From OPU3-GD-OMZ sp001901525 (GTDB lineage: Bacteria > Pseudomonadota > Gammaproteobacteria > Methylococcales > Methylomonadaceae), in contig CAXCEI010000030.1 of NCBI GenBank assembly GCA_963981505.1, forward strand, positions 1 to 19,056: DNA of 19,056 bases, read 5' to 3'. Position numbers and translations under genes: made by a program. Numbering within the stretch: position 1 is the stretch's first letter; each line of letters begins with the position of its first letter. A model generated the notes under the pieces. It was not told the DNA's origin and ran no database searches. It saw only the letters and a program-made list of their open reading frames with translations. This document shows, in pieces, positions 8,109 to 16,385 of the stretch.

Positions 8109-8138
8109 AAAAAAGCCCGGTAAGAAACCGGGCTTTTC
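8109..8138. terminator. Bidirectional intrinsic terminator
   Basis: AAAAGCCCGG (8111-8120) pairs perfectly with CCGGGCTTTT (8128-8137) around a 7-nt TAAGAAA loop. The plus strand ends in TTTTCT, and the minus strand ends in six Ts (plus-strand A run 8109-8114). It lies between two convergent genes, the MEKHLA protein on plus and yccA on minus, and can stop transcripts from both sides. Confidence 0.93.
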
Positions 8139-8165
8139 TGGGGATGAGTCGGCTGTCAAACGTGA

Positions 8166-8834
8166 CTATCGCTCACCGCTGAATGCGGCTAATAATTGTA
8201 ATAAACTCATGAACAAGTTAAAAATAGATACATATAAGGTAACCGTTGCGAGAATATAATTAGTTTCACCGCCATGAATGATGGCGCTGGTTTGAAATAA
8301 AATCATACCTGACATGAGTAAAATGAACATGCCGGATACTGCAAGAGAGAGCGCAGGTATAGAGAACACCATGGCTCCGATGCCCGCTAGAAAGGCAACC
8401 AGTACACCTACCATTAAAAATCCAGACATAAAGCTGAAGTCTTTTCGGGTGGTTAGAGCATAACCTGATAAGCCAATAAAGATAACACCTGTTCCGCCCA
8501 AAGCGGTCATAATCAATTCGTGGCCATTACTGAATGCATTTAAATACATGTTCAGGATTGGACCGAGTGTTAGGCCCATAAATCCCGTTAGGGCGAAAAC
8601 AAAAATGATTCCAAGGCCGCTGTTACAAAATTTATTGGTTAAAAAAAGTAAACCAAAATAACCGACCAAGGTGATGATCATTCCAGGGTGTGGTAAATTA
8701 AGCGCCATCGCAGCACCTGCTGTGCCGGCACTAAAAAGCAATGTCAGGGACAATAACATATAGGTATTACGCAATATTTTATTGGTAGACAGAATGCTTT
8801 CTTCTGAACGGGTTAGGGTTGAATTTAATCTCAT
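8166..8834 (-). CDS. yccA: Bax inhibitor-1 family inner-membrane protein, YccA type
   Basis: A 222-residue protein with about seven hydrophobic segments. It closely follows the E. coli YccA pattern: STNKILRNTYMLLSLTLLFS at the N-terminus, TGFMGLTLGPILNMYL in the middle, ALTTRKDFSFMSGFLM, and IIHGGETNYILATVTLYVS near the end. YccA is a substrate and modulator of the FtsH protease in E. coli and protects SecY from degradation when secretion is jammed; the same role is inferred here. A clear AAGAGGA lies 8 nt upstream of the ATG. The gene is monocistronic, ends at the shared terminator and is preceded by a 158-bp gap. The C-terminus (LLAAFSGER) differs slightly from the E. coli form. Confidence 0.93.
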   Translation of the reverse strand: MRLNSTLTRSEESILSTNKILRNTYMLLSLTLLFSAGTAGAAMALNLPHPGMIITLVGYFGLLFLTNKFCNSGLGIIFVFALTGFMGLTLGPILNMYLNAFSNGHELIMTALGGTGVIFIGLSGYALTTRKDFSFMSGFLMVGVLVAFLAGIGAMVFSIPALSLAVSGMFILLMSGMILFQTSAIIHGGETNYILATVTLYVSIFNLFMSLLQLLAAFSGER

Positions 8835-8950
8835 TGCTGTAATTCCTCTTAAATAATAGTATTGGGTACAAAAAAATTTGACCGTATTATCCTACAAGAG
8901 TTTCTTTGGATATGTAAGGAGCCTGTGTAAAAAATAACCGGATCAAGGAT

Positions 8951-8966
8951 CTATAATGGATTATAG
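8951..8966. repeat. Short inverted repeat between cysN and yccA
   Basis: CTATAAT-GG-ATTATAG, two 7-bp arms around a 2-bp centre, followed on plus by a run of six Ts. It sits downstream of the cysN stop and upstream of yccA. On the minus strand, the direction of cysN transcription, no T run follows the arms, so it is a poor terminator for cysDN. It could be an operator for yccA. Function unknown. Confidence 0.3.
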
Positions 8967-8992
8967 TCGTTTTTTAAGGGTTTATTAAATGA

Positions 8993-10627
8993 TCAGTTAA
9001 TAACATTTTCAGTTTTCAACCGATCAAAAGCGGTTTTTACGGTTTCTGTTGTTGCTGATATTTCAAGCTGGCTGTGTTGAACAGGTGCTTGGCTAGCACA
9101 GAGACAGATCAGTCCTGATTGGTTAATTAACTGTGCATAATATGCGTTTTGGGCGCTGTCACCTTCAAGTACTGTTGCGGCATGACCGGTATCAAAAAGT
9201 CTTCTTTCTAATTGATAGGCCAGATTGGCATGATTGTTACCGGTTATGTTGATGGTCATCGCTTGTTGAGAAAAGCGGGCCGCTTTTTCTGCCATACTCA
9301 CCGGTTGGAGTTGATCATTACTGTCAATACTCTCCGTAATCATACCCGCACCCACAGTCACATTGCTAAGTCGATCAATAATGACAAAAGCACCGGTGCT
9401 TTGATTCGTTTTATAGGTGTCAAAAACGATCGGTGCATTGATGGCTAAACTACAAGTGCCAATTTCATTTAAATTTAATTGCTCGGCTTCTATTTGTGCC
9501 AGTGTGTTGACATCGGTACGGTGGTGTATTGATGAAATGGAGCCAGAAACACTGCGCGATGCACATTTGAAGATGTATTGTTTTCCCGGGATCATGGCGG
9601 TTTCGGTCATCCAGACAATTTCAGCTTTGAAATGGTCGCTGATAGAGGGGCTTTGATCAGATAATACAATCATGTCGCCACGGCTGATGTCGATTTCATC
9701 CGTTAAGGTCATGGTGACAGCCATCGGTGGGAATGCTTTTTCTAGTTCGCCGTCATAGGTGACTATCGATTTAATTGTGCTGGTCTTTCCAGAAGGGAGT
9801 GCGGTTATTTTATCACCGGTGTTAAAAATACCAGACGCGACTGTCCCGCAAAAACCGCGGAAATCAAGGTTGGGTCTGTTGACGTACTGAACGGGAAAGC
9901 GGGCATCTGTGAAATTACGGTCATTAGCAATTTCGACACTTTCTAGGGTTGCCATTAAGGGCAGGCCTGAGAACCAGGGCATTTCGGTGCTCCGATGAAC
10001 GACATTATCGCCCTTTAAGGCAGAAATAGGCATAAAGATAATGTTAGTTAATTGGAGTTGCTCAGAGAATGATAAATATTCTGATTTAATGGTATTAAAA
10101 ACAGTTTCATCGTAATGCATTAAGTCCATTTTGTTAATGGCAACGATAATGTGTTTTATACCCAATAATGAGGCGATGTAACTATGGCGTTTGGTTTGGG
10201 TTTTAACGCCGTAGCGCGCATCAATTAAGATGATGGCTAAATCACAGGTTGAAGCACCCGTTGCCATATTGCGGGTGTATTGTTCGTGTCCGGGTGTATC
10301 GGCAATAATGAACTTACGATTTGATGTGGAAAAGTAGCGATAGGCGACATCAATGGTAATGCCTTGTTCGCGTTCTGATTGTAAGCCGTCTACTAATAAG
10401 GCTAAGTCAGGCTGGTCTCCGGTGGTACCTGATTTTTGACTGTCCGCGGTGACTGCAGCCAATTGATCTTCGTAAATCATTTTGGAATCATAAAGCAGGC
10501 GGCCAATGAGTGTGCTCTTACCATCATCAACATTACCACAGGTCAGTAAACGTAATAATTCTTTACGCTCATGTTGAGCGAGGTAGGCGTTAATATCGGT
10601 ACTAATTAATTCTGATTGATGTGACAT
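8993..10627 (-). CDS. cysN: Sulfate adenylyltransferase subunit 1 (CysN) with degenerate APS-kinase-like tail
   Basis: A 544-residue GTPase subunit of ATP sulfurylase. With CysD it couples GTP hydrolysis to formation of adenosine 5'-phosphosulfate from sulfate and ATP in the cytoplasm. GTPase motifs are intact: GNVDDGKST (31-39), GIT (89-91), DTPGH (110-114) and NKMD (165-168). EF-Tu-like beta-barrel domains follow to about 450. E. coli CysN is 475 residues; the surplus tail (about 457-544) resembles a shortened CysC APS kinase: ITGNNHANLA (460-469) occupies the place of the FTGLSGSGKST P-loop, then VLEGDS (486-491) matches LDGDN and SGLICL matches the GLIVL block. The P-loop Lys is gone, so kinase activity is not expected. 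cysN follows cysD with an 83-bp gap. No separate cysC is in the window. Confidence 0.95.
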   Translation of the reverse strand: MSHQSELISTDINAYLAQHERKELLRLLTCGNVDDGKSTLIGRLLYDSKMIYEDQLAAVTADSQKSGTTGDQPDLALLVDGLQSEREQGITIDVAYRYFSTSNRKFIIADTPGHEQYTRNMATGASTCDLAIILIDARYGVKTQTKRHSYIASLLGIKHIIVAINKMDLMHYDETVFNTIKSEYLSFSEQLQLTNIIFMPISALKGDNVVHRSTEMPWFSGLPLMATLESVEIANDRNFTDARFPVQYVNRPNLDFRGFCGTVASGIFNTGDKITALPSGKTSTIKSIVTYDGELEKAFPPMAVTMTLTDEIDISRGDMIVLSDQSPSISDHFKAEIVWMTETAMIPGKQYIFKCASRSVSGSISSIHHRTDVNTLAQIEAEQLNLNEIGTCSLAINAPIVFDTYKTNQSTGAFVIIDRLSNVTVGAGMITESIDSNDQLQPVSMAEKAARFSQQAMTINITGNNHANLAYQLERRLFDTGHAATVLEGDSAQNAYYAQLINQSGLICLCASQAPVQHSQLEISATTETVKTAFDRLKTENVIN

Positions 10628-10710
10628 GGCTTTCTTAAATAAGTTAGGCTTCCAGTAGAGTGTAATGGACGCAGTTGAACAGGGTTGGTTAATTTAGTTA
10701 ACTATGGAAT

Positions 10711-11619
10711 TTAAAAGTAACCTTCTCTTTTTTTCTGTTCCATAGAACCTGCCTGATCAGAATCAATGAGGCGTCCTTGTCTTTCTGAAGAGGTGGTTAA
10801 TAACATTTCCTGAATAATTTCAGGGAGTGTCGTCGCATTTGATTCAACAGCACCGGTTAAGGGGTAACAGCCGAGTGTTCGGAAACGGACCGTTTTCATT
10901 TCAATCTTATCTTCAGGGCCAATAGGCATGCGGTCATCGTCAACCATAATCAGTGTGCCATCGATGTTGACCACAGGGCGTTCTTGGGCAAAATAAAGCG
11001 GTACTATTGGGATGTTTTCTAAGTGAATATATTGCCAGATGTCTAATTCAGTCCAGTTTGATAATGGAAATACCCGAATACTTTCATTTTTGTCAATTTT
11101 GCCATTATAAATGTTCCATAATTCCGGGCGTTGGTTCTTTGGGTCCCAGCGGTGATTCTTATCACGGAAGGAATAAACGCGTTCTTTAGCTCTTGATTTT
11201 TCTTCATCGCGGCGAGCACCGCCAAAAGCGGCATCAAACCGGTAATGATTTAAGGCTTGTTTTAAAGCATCGGTTTTCATGACGTCAGTGTGTTTTTTGC
11301 TGCCGTGGGTAAATGGGCCTATGCCTTGGTCGATGCCGTCTTGGTTGCTGTATATCAGTAGATCAAGGCCAAGTTCTTTGACTAGTTGATCACGGAATTG
11401 TATCATTTCCTTGAATTTCCACTTGGTATCTACATGCATCAGTGGAAAAGGTGGTTTCGCTGGGTAAAAGGCTTTCATCGCCAGATGTAACATGACAGCT
11501 GAATCTTTGCCAATTGAATATAGCATAACCGGTTTGTCAAATTCAGCAGCAACTTCTCTGATGATATGAATGCTTTCAGCTTCAAGTTGCTTGAGATGTG
11601 TTAATTTATAATCAGTCAT
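10711..11619 (-). CDS. cysD: Sulfate adenylyltransferase subunit 2 (CysD)
   Basis: A 302-residue catalytic subunit of ATP sulfurylase, the same length as E. coli CysD and nearly superimposable on it. It contains the PP-loop SIGKDS (35-40), AAFGGARRDEEKSRAKER, HRWDPKNQRPELWNIYNGKI, FPLSNWTELDIWQYI and the terminal ERQGRLIDSDQAGSMEQKKR. It adenylylates sulfate with ATP to give APS, driven by the CysN GTPase, and is the first step of assimilatory sulfate reduction. First gene of the cysD-cysN unit; divergent from modABC over a 232-bp gap. The ribosome site is weak (CGGAC about 8 nt upstream). A 23S-type or tRNA-directed PP-loop enzyme is excluded by the full-length match. Confidence 0.97.
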   Translation of the reverse strand: MTDYKLTHLKQLEAESIHIIREVAAEFDKPVMLYSIGKDSAVMLHLAMKAFYPAKPPFPLMHVDTKWKFKEMIQFRDQLVKELGLDLLIYSNQDGIDQGIGPFTHGSKKHTDVMKTDALKQALNHYRFDAAFGGARRDEEKSRAKERVYSFRDKNHRWDPKNQRPELWNIYNGKIDKNESIRVFPLSNWTELDIWQYIHLENIPIVPLYFAQERPVVNIDGTLIMVDDDRMPIGPEDKIEMKTVRFRTLGCYPLTGAVESNATTLPEIIQEMLLTTSSERQGRLIDSDQAGSMEQKKREGYF

Positions 11620-11710
11620 TAAATAGTCCGTGTAGAGATAAGGCAGAGCCGGTTATTTTTTTTACATAACCCATCATTCTATAAACTTACTCGCATAAAT
11701 GCTAGTTAGA

Positions 11711-11739
11711 TTGTCTTTCATTTTAGTCGTTGTTATAGG
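11711..11739 (+). promoter_or_regulatory. Candidate promoter in the cysD/modA divergent gap
   Basis: TTGTCT (11711-11716) and TATAGG (11734-11739) are 4/6 matches to -35 and -10 boxes with ideal 17-bp spacing, reading toward modA with a leader of roughly 110 nt. The rest of the 232-bp gap (11620-11851) is AT-rich. I could not find a convincing ModE-type palindrome or a riboswitch in it. Confidence 0.25.
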
Positions 11740-11851
11740 TTCTTCAAATTTTATCCGTTGCTGATAAGGTTTTCTTAAGTAAAATAATTTTTTCTCTAGG
11801 GGGTAGTCTTATTTTAGCAACTAAAAAGGTCTTTATAGAATCCGTTTATGG

Positions 11852-12619
11852 ATGGTTGTTATGATGCGATTAAATGCGGTGTTGGTTCTTTTTTTTCTGG
11901 TCACCAGTACAGTTAATGGTAGTGAGATTAGTCTTGCAGCCTCTTCGAATTTAAGTGTCGTCTTACCAAAGGTGATTACCTTATTTGAAAATGAGACGGG
12001 TCATATTGTTAATTTATCCTTAGGGTCTTCCCGCAATATAGCGCATCAACTTCGTCGTGGTGCACCGTATGATATGTTTTTGAGTGCTGACGAGGCCTCT
12101 ATTGGGAAGATTAGAAAACCCGGTGCATCGGCTTTAAACGGTACGGTTTATGCCTTAGGTAAATTATGTCTTTTCCTTCCGAAGTCTTCGGATTTAGTCT
12201 TAGCGGCCGATCTTTCTGGACTGAGAGTAGGATTAGCGCAGAGGCCGCTATTTAAAATTGCTATCGCTAATCCAGAGATAGCCCCTTATGGCGAGCTGGC
12301 GCGTCAGGCATTAAAAGCCAGTAATTTGTGGGACTACTTTAAAAATGCTCTAGTTTTCGGAGACAATGCAGCTCAAGCCGCTTTTTTTGCAGCGACAAAT
12401 TCGGTCGATGCCGCATTGTTGCCTTGTTCATTGGCACAGTTTTCAAAATTACGGGACCGTGGTCGCGTAATTGAGGTTTCAGACAAACTTTATACGCGGG
12501 TTGCACAGGCAATGGTAATGTTAAAAAAAGACAGTCAATCGGTGAGATCTTTTTTTGATTTTATGCAAACAACGCAAGTTCAGCAACTGCTCCTGACTAA
12601 TGGTTATTCATTACCCTGA
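11852..12619 (+). CDS. modA: Molybdate ABC transporter periplasmic binding protein ModA
   Basis: A 255-residue secreted solute-binding protein. The signal peptide (RLNAVLVLFFLVTSTVNGSE) precedes the ModA-type start of the mature protein, ISLAASSNLSVVLPKVITLF; GSSRNIAHQLRRGAPYDMFL, APYGELARQALKASNLWDYF and the GDNAAQAAFF segment fit the molybdate/tungstate-binding family. It captures molybdate for ModB/ModC. The start is ambiguous among in-frame ATGs at 11852, 11861 and 11864: the later two have GGATGG 5-8 nt upstream and give a more usual signal peptide, so the true N-terminus may be 3-4 residues shorter. First of modABC: modB begins directly after its stop. A sulfate-binding role (CysP/Sbp) is unlikely from the sequence type. 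Confidence 0.92.
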   Translation: MVVMMRLNAVLVLFFLVTSTVNGSEISLAASSNLSVVLPKVITLFENETGHIVNLSLGSSRNIAHQLRRGAPYDMFLSADEASIGKIRKPGASALNGTVYALGKLCLFLPKSSDLVLAADLSGLRVGLAQRPLFKIAIANPEIAPYGELARQALKASNLWDYFKNALVFGDNAAQAAFFAATNSVDAALLPCSLAQFSKLRDRGRVIEVSDKLYTRVAQAMVMLKKDSQSVRSFFDFMQTTQVQQLLLTNGYSLP

Positions 12620-13294
12620 GTGTTTATGGAGTGGTCAGCTTTCTTTTTATCGTTATGTTTATCATTGATTTCCGTGACGATTTTACTTGTTTTGGGTTTG
12701 TTGATTGCGCGTTCTTTGGCGTGGAAGCGTTTTGTGGGGAAAGGTGTTATTGAAGCATTAATTACTTTACCCTTAGTATTACCACCCACGGTTTTAGGTT
12801 ACTTTTTTCTTCGTTTTCTGGGCCGAGAATCTATGTTGGGTGATTGGTTTGAGTCGTGGTTTCATGAACCCTTAGTTTTTTCATTTACGGGATTGGTCTT
12901 AGCATCGGTGATTTATAGTTTGCCCTTTGCGGTTCAACCCATGTTACGTTCTTTTGAGTCAATACCTCAGTCGATTCGTGAAGCTGCTTGGTGTTGTGGA
13001 CTTAGTCATTGGCAAACCTTTTGGCGAATTGAATTACCTTTGGCAATGAAAGGTGTGCTAACGGGTTGTGTGTTGAGTTTTGCTCATACGATGGGTGAAT
13101 TTGGTGTCGTGTTAATGGTGGGTGGGAATATACCCGGAGAAACAAGAACTATTTCAATAGCGTTATTCGACAAGGTTCAGACTTTTGATGAAGGCGCTGC
13201 CGATAGTATGGCGTTGTTTATGTTGTTATTTTCATTAGTGTTACTTATTTTGATCAATTTAGTGGGTGATAAACACCTTCAGGGCTTGAAATAA
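12620..13294 (+). CDS. modB: Molybdate ABC transporter permease ModB
   Basis: A 224-residue inner-membrane permease with about five hydrophobic segments. LPLVLPPTVLGYFFL near the first third and the cytoplasmic EAA loop EAAWCCGLSHWQTFWRIELP, which docks on the ATPase, mark the ModB family; the following FAHTMGEFGVVLMVGGNIPG is also characteristic. It forms the channel for molybdate delivered by ModA. Initiation is either at GTG 12620, immediately after the modA TGA, or at ATG 12626; no Shine-Dalgarno is visible for either, so translation is probably coupled to modA. Confidence 0.94.
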   Translation: MFMEWSAFFLSLCLSLISVTILLVLGLLIARSLAWKRFVGKGVIEALITLPLVLPPTVLGYFFLRFLGRESMLGDWFESWFHEPLVFSFTGLVLASVIYSLPFAVQPMLRSFESIPQSIREAAWCCGLSHWQTFWRIELPLAMKGVLTGCVLSFAHTMGEFGVVLMVGGNIPGETRTISIALFDKVQTFDEGAADSMALFMLLFSLVLLILINLVGDKHLQGLK

Positions 13295-13337
13295 TGTGCT
13301 GTGTTGAATTTATTTTTCAAAGACAGGTAGTCTGATA

Positions 13338-14432
13338 ATGGCATTAGTGGTTGCTATTCAGCAGTGCGAGCCAATTAATATTGATGTTGAGCTTTCTTGT
13401 AAGGCGGGTGATGTCTTAGCGATTGTTGGACCCTCAGGGAGTGGTAAAACAACATTGTTAAGATGTATTGCTGGATTACATAAACCGCAAAATGGATTTA
13501 TTTCTTTTGCGGGAAAACTCTGGTTTGATGCCGAAAAAAAGTTTTATGTAGTGCCACAACAGCGACAGGTTGGTTTTGTTTTTCAAGATTTTGCTTTATT
13601 TCCCCATTTGACTGTTCTGGATAACATTCAATTGGCAATGCCGGTCAGCAGTAAAGTTGGAGCGCATCAGTTATTGGCCAGAGTACACCTAACGGGGTTG
13701 GAAAATCGTAAACCTGAAACGCTTTCAGGTGGACAGAAGCAACGGGTTGCACTGGCAAGAGCGTTAGCGATAGAGCCTCAGATTTTATTATTAGATGAGC
13801 CATTCTCATCAGTTGATCAGGTGACACGGCGGAAATTACGGTTGGAGATGTTGCAATTAACGCGGCAATTGGCGGTGCCGATTATTTTAGTCACCCATGA
13901 TTTGGATGAGGCGTGTTTGTTGGCGAACAAAATGGTTGTTTTGCATAAAGGTGTTGCATTACAGTCAGGGGAGCCGCAGGTGCTCCTTAAAAAACCGGCC
14001 AATGCAACAGTCGCTCGATTGGTTGATGTGAAAAATTTATTTAACGGTACGGTTATAAAACACGGTGGTATGAGTTTTTTGCAATGGGCGGCAGAAGCGC
14101 TAACGTTACCGGGGAATCCATTTGATAATGGTGCGTCGGTAAGTTGGTGTATTAGGTCGGCAGATATTTTATTACACAGTCGAATACGACCTTCTGGGGG
14201 TGAAAAAGAAAACCCACTGACCGTCACTATTGAAGAGCTTATGTTAGTCGGTGGTATTTTTAATTTAATTGTATCGTTAAGTGGCAGTCATCAGGTATTG
14301 CTGCATATGGATCTTCCGCCTCATGTTGTTGAACGTAATCATTTAAAGATTGGAGAATCAATTAATATTTCTATTCCTGAACAAGCGATTCATCTTATGC
14401 CTACAGTGGTTACTGATTCAGTCGGTAACTGA
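13338..14432 (+). CDS. modC: Molybdate ABC transporter ATP-binding protein ModC
   Basis: A 364-residue ATPase powering molybdate import. Walker A GPSGSGKTT (31-39), Q-loop Q83 (FVFQDFALFPH), signature LSGGQ (129-133), Walker B ILLLDEP (149-155) and switch His187 (VTHD) are all intact. The C-terminal third (about 225-355) is the regulatory region with a MOP/TOBE-like domain (VTIEELMLVGGIFNLIVSLS). The ATG lies 43 bp after the modB stop in the same operon. The 3' end overlaps the convergent acs gene by 23 bp (14410-14432), with no terminator between them. Confidence 0.95.
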   Translation: MALVVAIQQCEPINIDVELSCKAGDVLAIVGPSGSGKTTLLRCIAGLHKPQNGFISFAGKLWFDAEKKFYVVPQQRQVGFVFQDFALFPHLTVLDNIQLAMPVSSKVGAHQLLARVHLTGLENRKPETLSGGQKQRVALARALAIEPQILLLDEPFSSVDQVTRRKLRLEMLQLTRQLAVPIILVTHDLDEACLLANKMVVLHKGVALQSGEPQVLLKKPANATVARLVDVKNLFNGTVIKHGGMSFLQWAAEALTLPGNPFDNGASVSWCIRSADILLHSRIRPSGGEKENPLTVTIEELMLVGGIFNLIVSLSGSHQVLLHMDLPPHVVERNHLKIGESINISIPEQAIHLMPTVVTDSVGN

Positions 14433-16347
14433 TGATATGGTCGACAACAGAAGGGTCGGCAAGTGTTGAGGTATCACCCAGATTTGTTATTTCATTGGCT
14501 GCAACCTTTCTAAGAATACGGCGCATAATTTTTCCTGAACGTGTTTTAGGTAATCCTGGAGTCCATTGGATAAAATCAGGTTTGGCAATGGCACCAATTT
14601 CCTGTGTAACCAGAGCTAAAAGTTGTTGATGAAGTTTTGAGTCGGGAGTGACATTAACATTAACGGTCACGTAAGCGTAAATACCTTGTCCTTTGATGTC
14701 ATGCGGGAATCCAACGACAGCAGCTTCGGCAACCTGCGGGTGGAGTACTAGGGCGCTTTCGACCTCAGCTGTCCCCATACGATGTCCAGAGACATTAATA
14801 ACGTCATCAACGCGCCCCGTTATCCAGTAATAACCGTCACTATCACGACGGGCACCATCACCGGTAAAGTAATAGCCAGGAAAAGTCTTGAAATAAGTTT
14901 CTATAAAGCGTTCATGATCTCCGTAGACGGTTCGTGCTTGCCCTGGCCACGGGTGGGTTATGACCAATACACCTTGCGCTTCACCAGCTAGTTTATGACC
15001 ATCATTATCTAAAATAGCAGGTGTAACACCAAAAAAAGGGCGTGTTGCAGAACCCGGTTTTAATGCAGTGGCACCGGGGAGGGGGGTGATTAAATGCCCG
15101 CCTGTTTCAGTTTGCCACCAGGTATCAACAATTGGACATTGGCTGTTACCGACTATGTGGTAGTACCATTCCCAGGCTTCTGGGTTAATAGGTTCGCCAA
15201 CAGTACCTAAGATGCGGAGGCTATTGCGTTTAGTTCGGCTAACAAAATGATTACCTTGGGCCATTAATGCTCTGATTGCCGTTGGCGCGGTATAAAAAAT
15301 ATTGACTTGATGCTTATCTATAATTTGCCAAAACCGATCTGCTTCAGGGTAGGTTGGAATGCCTTCAAACATTAATGATGTTGCACCGTTACAAAGGGGG
15401 CCGTAAATAATATAAGAGTGTCCTGTAACCCAGCCAATATCAGCGGTACACCAATAAATTTCACCGTCTTGATAATCAAAAACATATTTGTGGGTAATGG
15501 CGCAAAACAACAGATAGCCACCGGTCGAATGGACTAAACCTTTGGGTTTTCCTGTGGAACCTGAGGTATAGAGGATAAATAATGGATCCTCAGCATCCAT
15601 AGGCTCAGGTGGGCAAATCTCTGAAGCCGTCGCCATGGCTTCGTGATACCAGATATCCAGATTAGGAGACCAGTCGATGGGCCCTCCCGTGTTTTTGATC
15701 ACTAAAACATGTTCTATGCTGGGGCAATTTATGATCGCTTTGTCGGCATTGGCTTTGATGGGGTGCGTTTTACCGCCGCGGTTACTTTCATCGGCACAAA
15801 TCAGTAATTTACAGTCAGAGTCATTAATTCTTTCACGCAAGGCTTCTGCTGAAAATCCGCCAAAAACAATAGAGTGGACAGCGCCAATACGGGTACATGC
15901 CAGAATAACAGTGGCTGATTCAATAATCATCGGGAGGTAAATACAAATCCGATCCCCTTTTGTGATGCCTAAAGATTTTAAGACATTGGCTAATTTACAA
16001 ACTTGATGGTGGAGTTCTTTATAACTGAGTTGCTGGTCTATTTCAGGGTTATCACCTTCCCAAATAAGGGCTGTTTGGTCACCTCGCGTTGCTAAATGTC
16101 GGTCTAAGCAGTTATAGCTGACATTGAGTTGTCCCCCCTCAAACCAGCGAATATGCCCCTGGGGATAGTCATAATCTAGAACGGTATGCCAAGGCTGGCT
16201 CCAATCGAGAAATAGCTCAGCTTGATCAGCCCAAAATTGTTCTGGGTGAGTAATGGATTGTTGGTAAAGGGTATTGTATTCTGCTTCAGAAATATGTGCT
16301 TGGGACGCAATGTCTGAATTTATGGGGTAAATTTTAGCGTCGGACAT
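14410..16347 (-). CDS. acs: Acetyl-coenzyme A synthetase
   Basis: A 645-residue AMP-forming acyl-CoA synthetase that makes acetyl-CoA from acetate, ATP and CoA via acetyl-AMP. The adenylate motif YTSGSTGKPKG is at 260-270, with TWWQTETGGH and YWITGRVDDVINVSGHRMGT further on. The catalytic lysine, in TRSGKIMRRILRK, is about K606; reversible acetylation of this lysine is the known control in the family. Length and N-terminal ACAS domain (NTLYQQSITHPEQFWADQ) are typical of acetate- rather than longer-chain-specific enzymes. The ATG lies 38 bp downstream of the gluQ stop, so it may be read with dksA-gluQ. Only a weak TAAGG precedes it. The 3' end overlaps modC on the other strand. Confidence 0.96.
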   Translation of the reverse strand: MSDAKIYPINSDIASQAHISEAEYNTLYQQSITHPEQFWADQAELFLDWSQPWHTVLDYDYPQGHIRWFEGGQLNVSYNCLDRHLATRGDQTALIWEGDNPEIDQQLSYKELHHQVCKLANVLKSLGITKGDRICIYLPMIIESATVILACTRIGAVHSIVFGGFSAEALRERINDSDCKLLICADESNRGGKTHPIKANADKAIINCPSIEHVLVIKNTGGPIDWSPNLDIWYHEAMATASEICPPEPMDAEDPLFILYTSGSTGKPKGLVHSTGGYLLFCAITHKYVFDYQDGEIYWCTADIGWVTGHSYIIYGPLCNGATSLMFEGIPTYPEADRFWQIIDKHQVNIFYTAPTAIRALMAQGNHFVSRTKRNSLRILGTVGEPINPEAWEWYYHIVGNSQCPIVDTWWQTETGGHLITPLPGATALKPGSATRPFFGVTPAILDNDGHKLAGEAQGVLVITHPWPGQARTVYGDHERFIETYFKTFPGYYFTGDGARRDSDGYYWITGRVDDVINVSGHRMGTAEVESALVLHPQVAEAAVVGFPHDIKGQGIYAYVTVNVNVTPDSKLHQQLLALVTQEIGAIAKPDFIQWTPGLPKTRSGKIMRRILRKVAANEITNLGDTSTLADPSVVDHIISYRLNQ

Positions 16348-16385
16348 GAGGTGATACGCCTTAATTGATTTAACAGTTATGTCAT

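Noticed and set aside
8945..8992. Intrinsic terminator for cysDN
   Set aside because: The inverted repeat there has no T run on the minus strand, the direction of cysN transcription.
11620..11851. Molybdenum cofactor riboswitch or ModE operator upstream of modA
   Set aside because: No TATAACG-type inverted repeat or convincing multi-stem RNA pattern could be traced by eye in the gap.
13817..14227. Antisense 136-codon frame inside modC
   Set aside because: Shadow of the ModC coding sequence; no ribosome site or domain, and modC itself is unambiguous.
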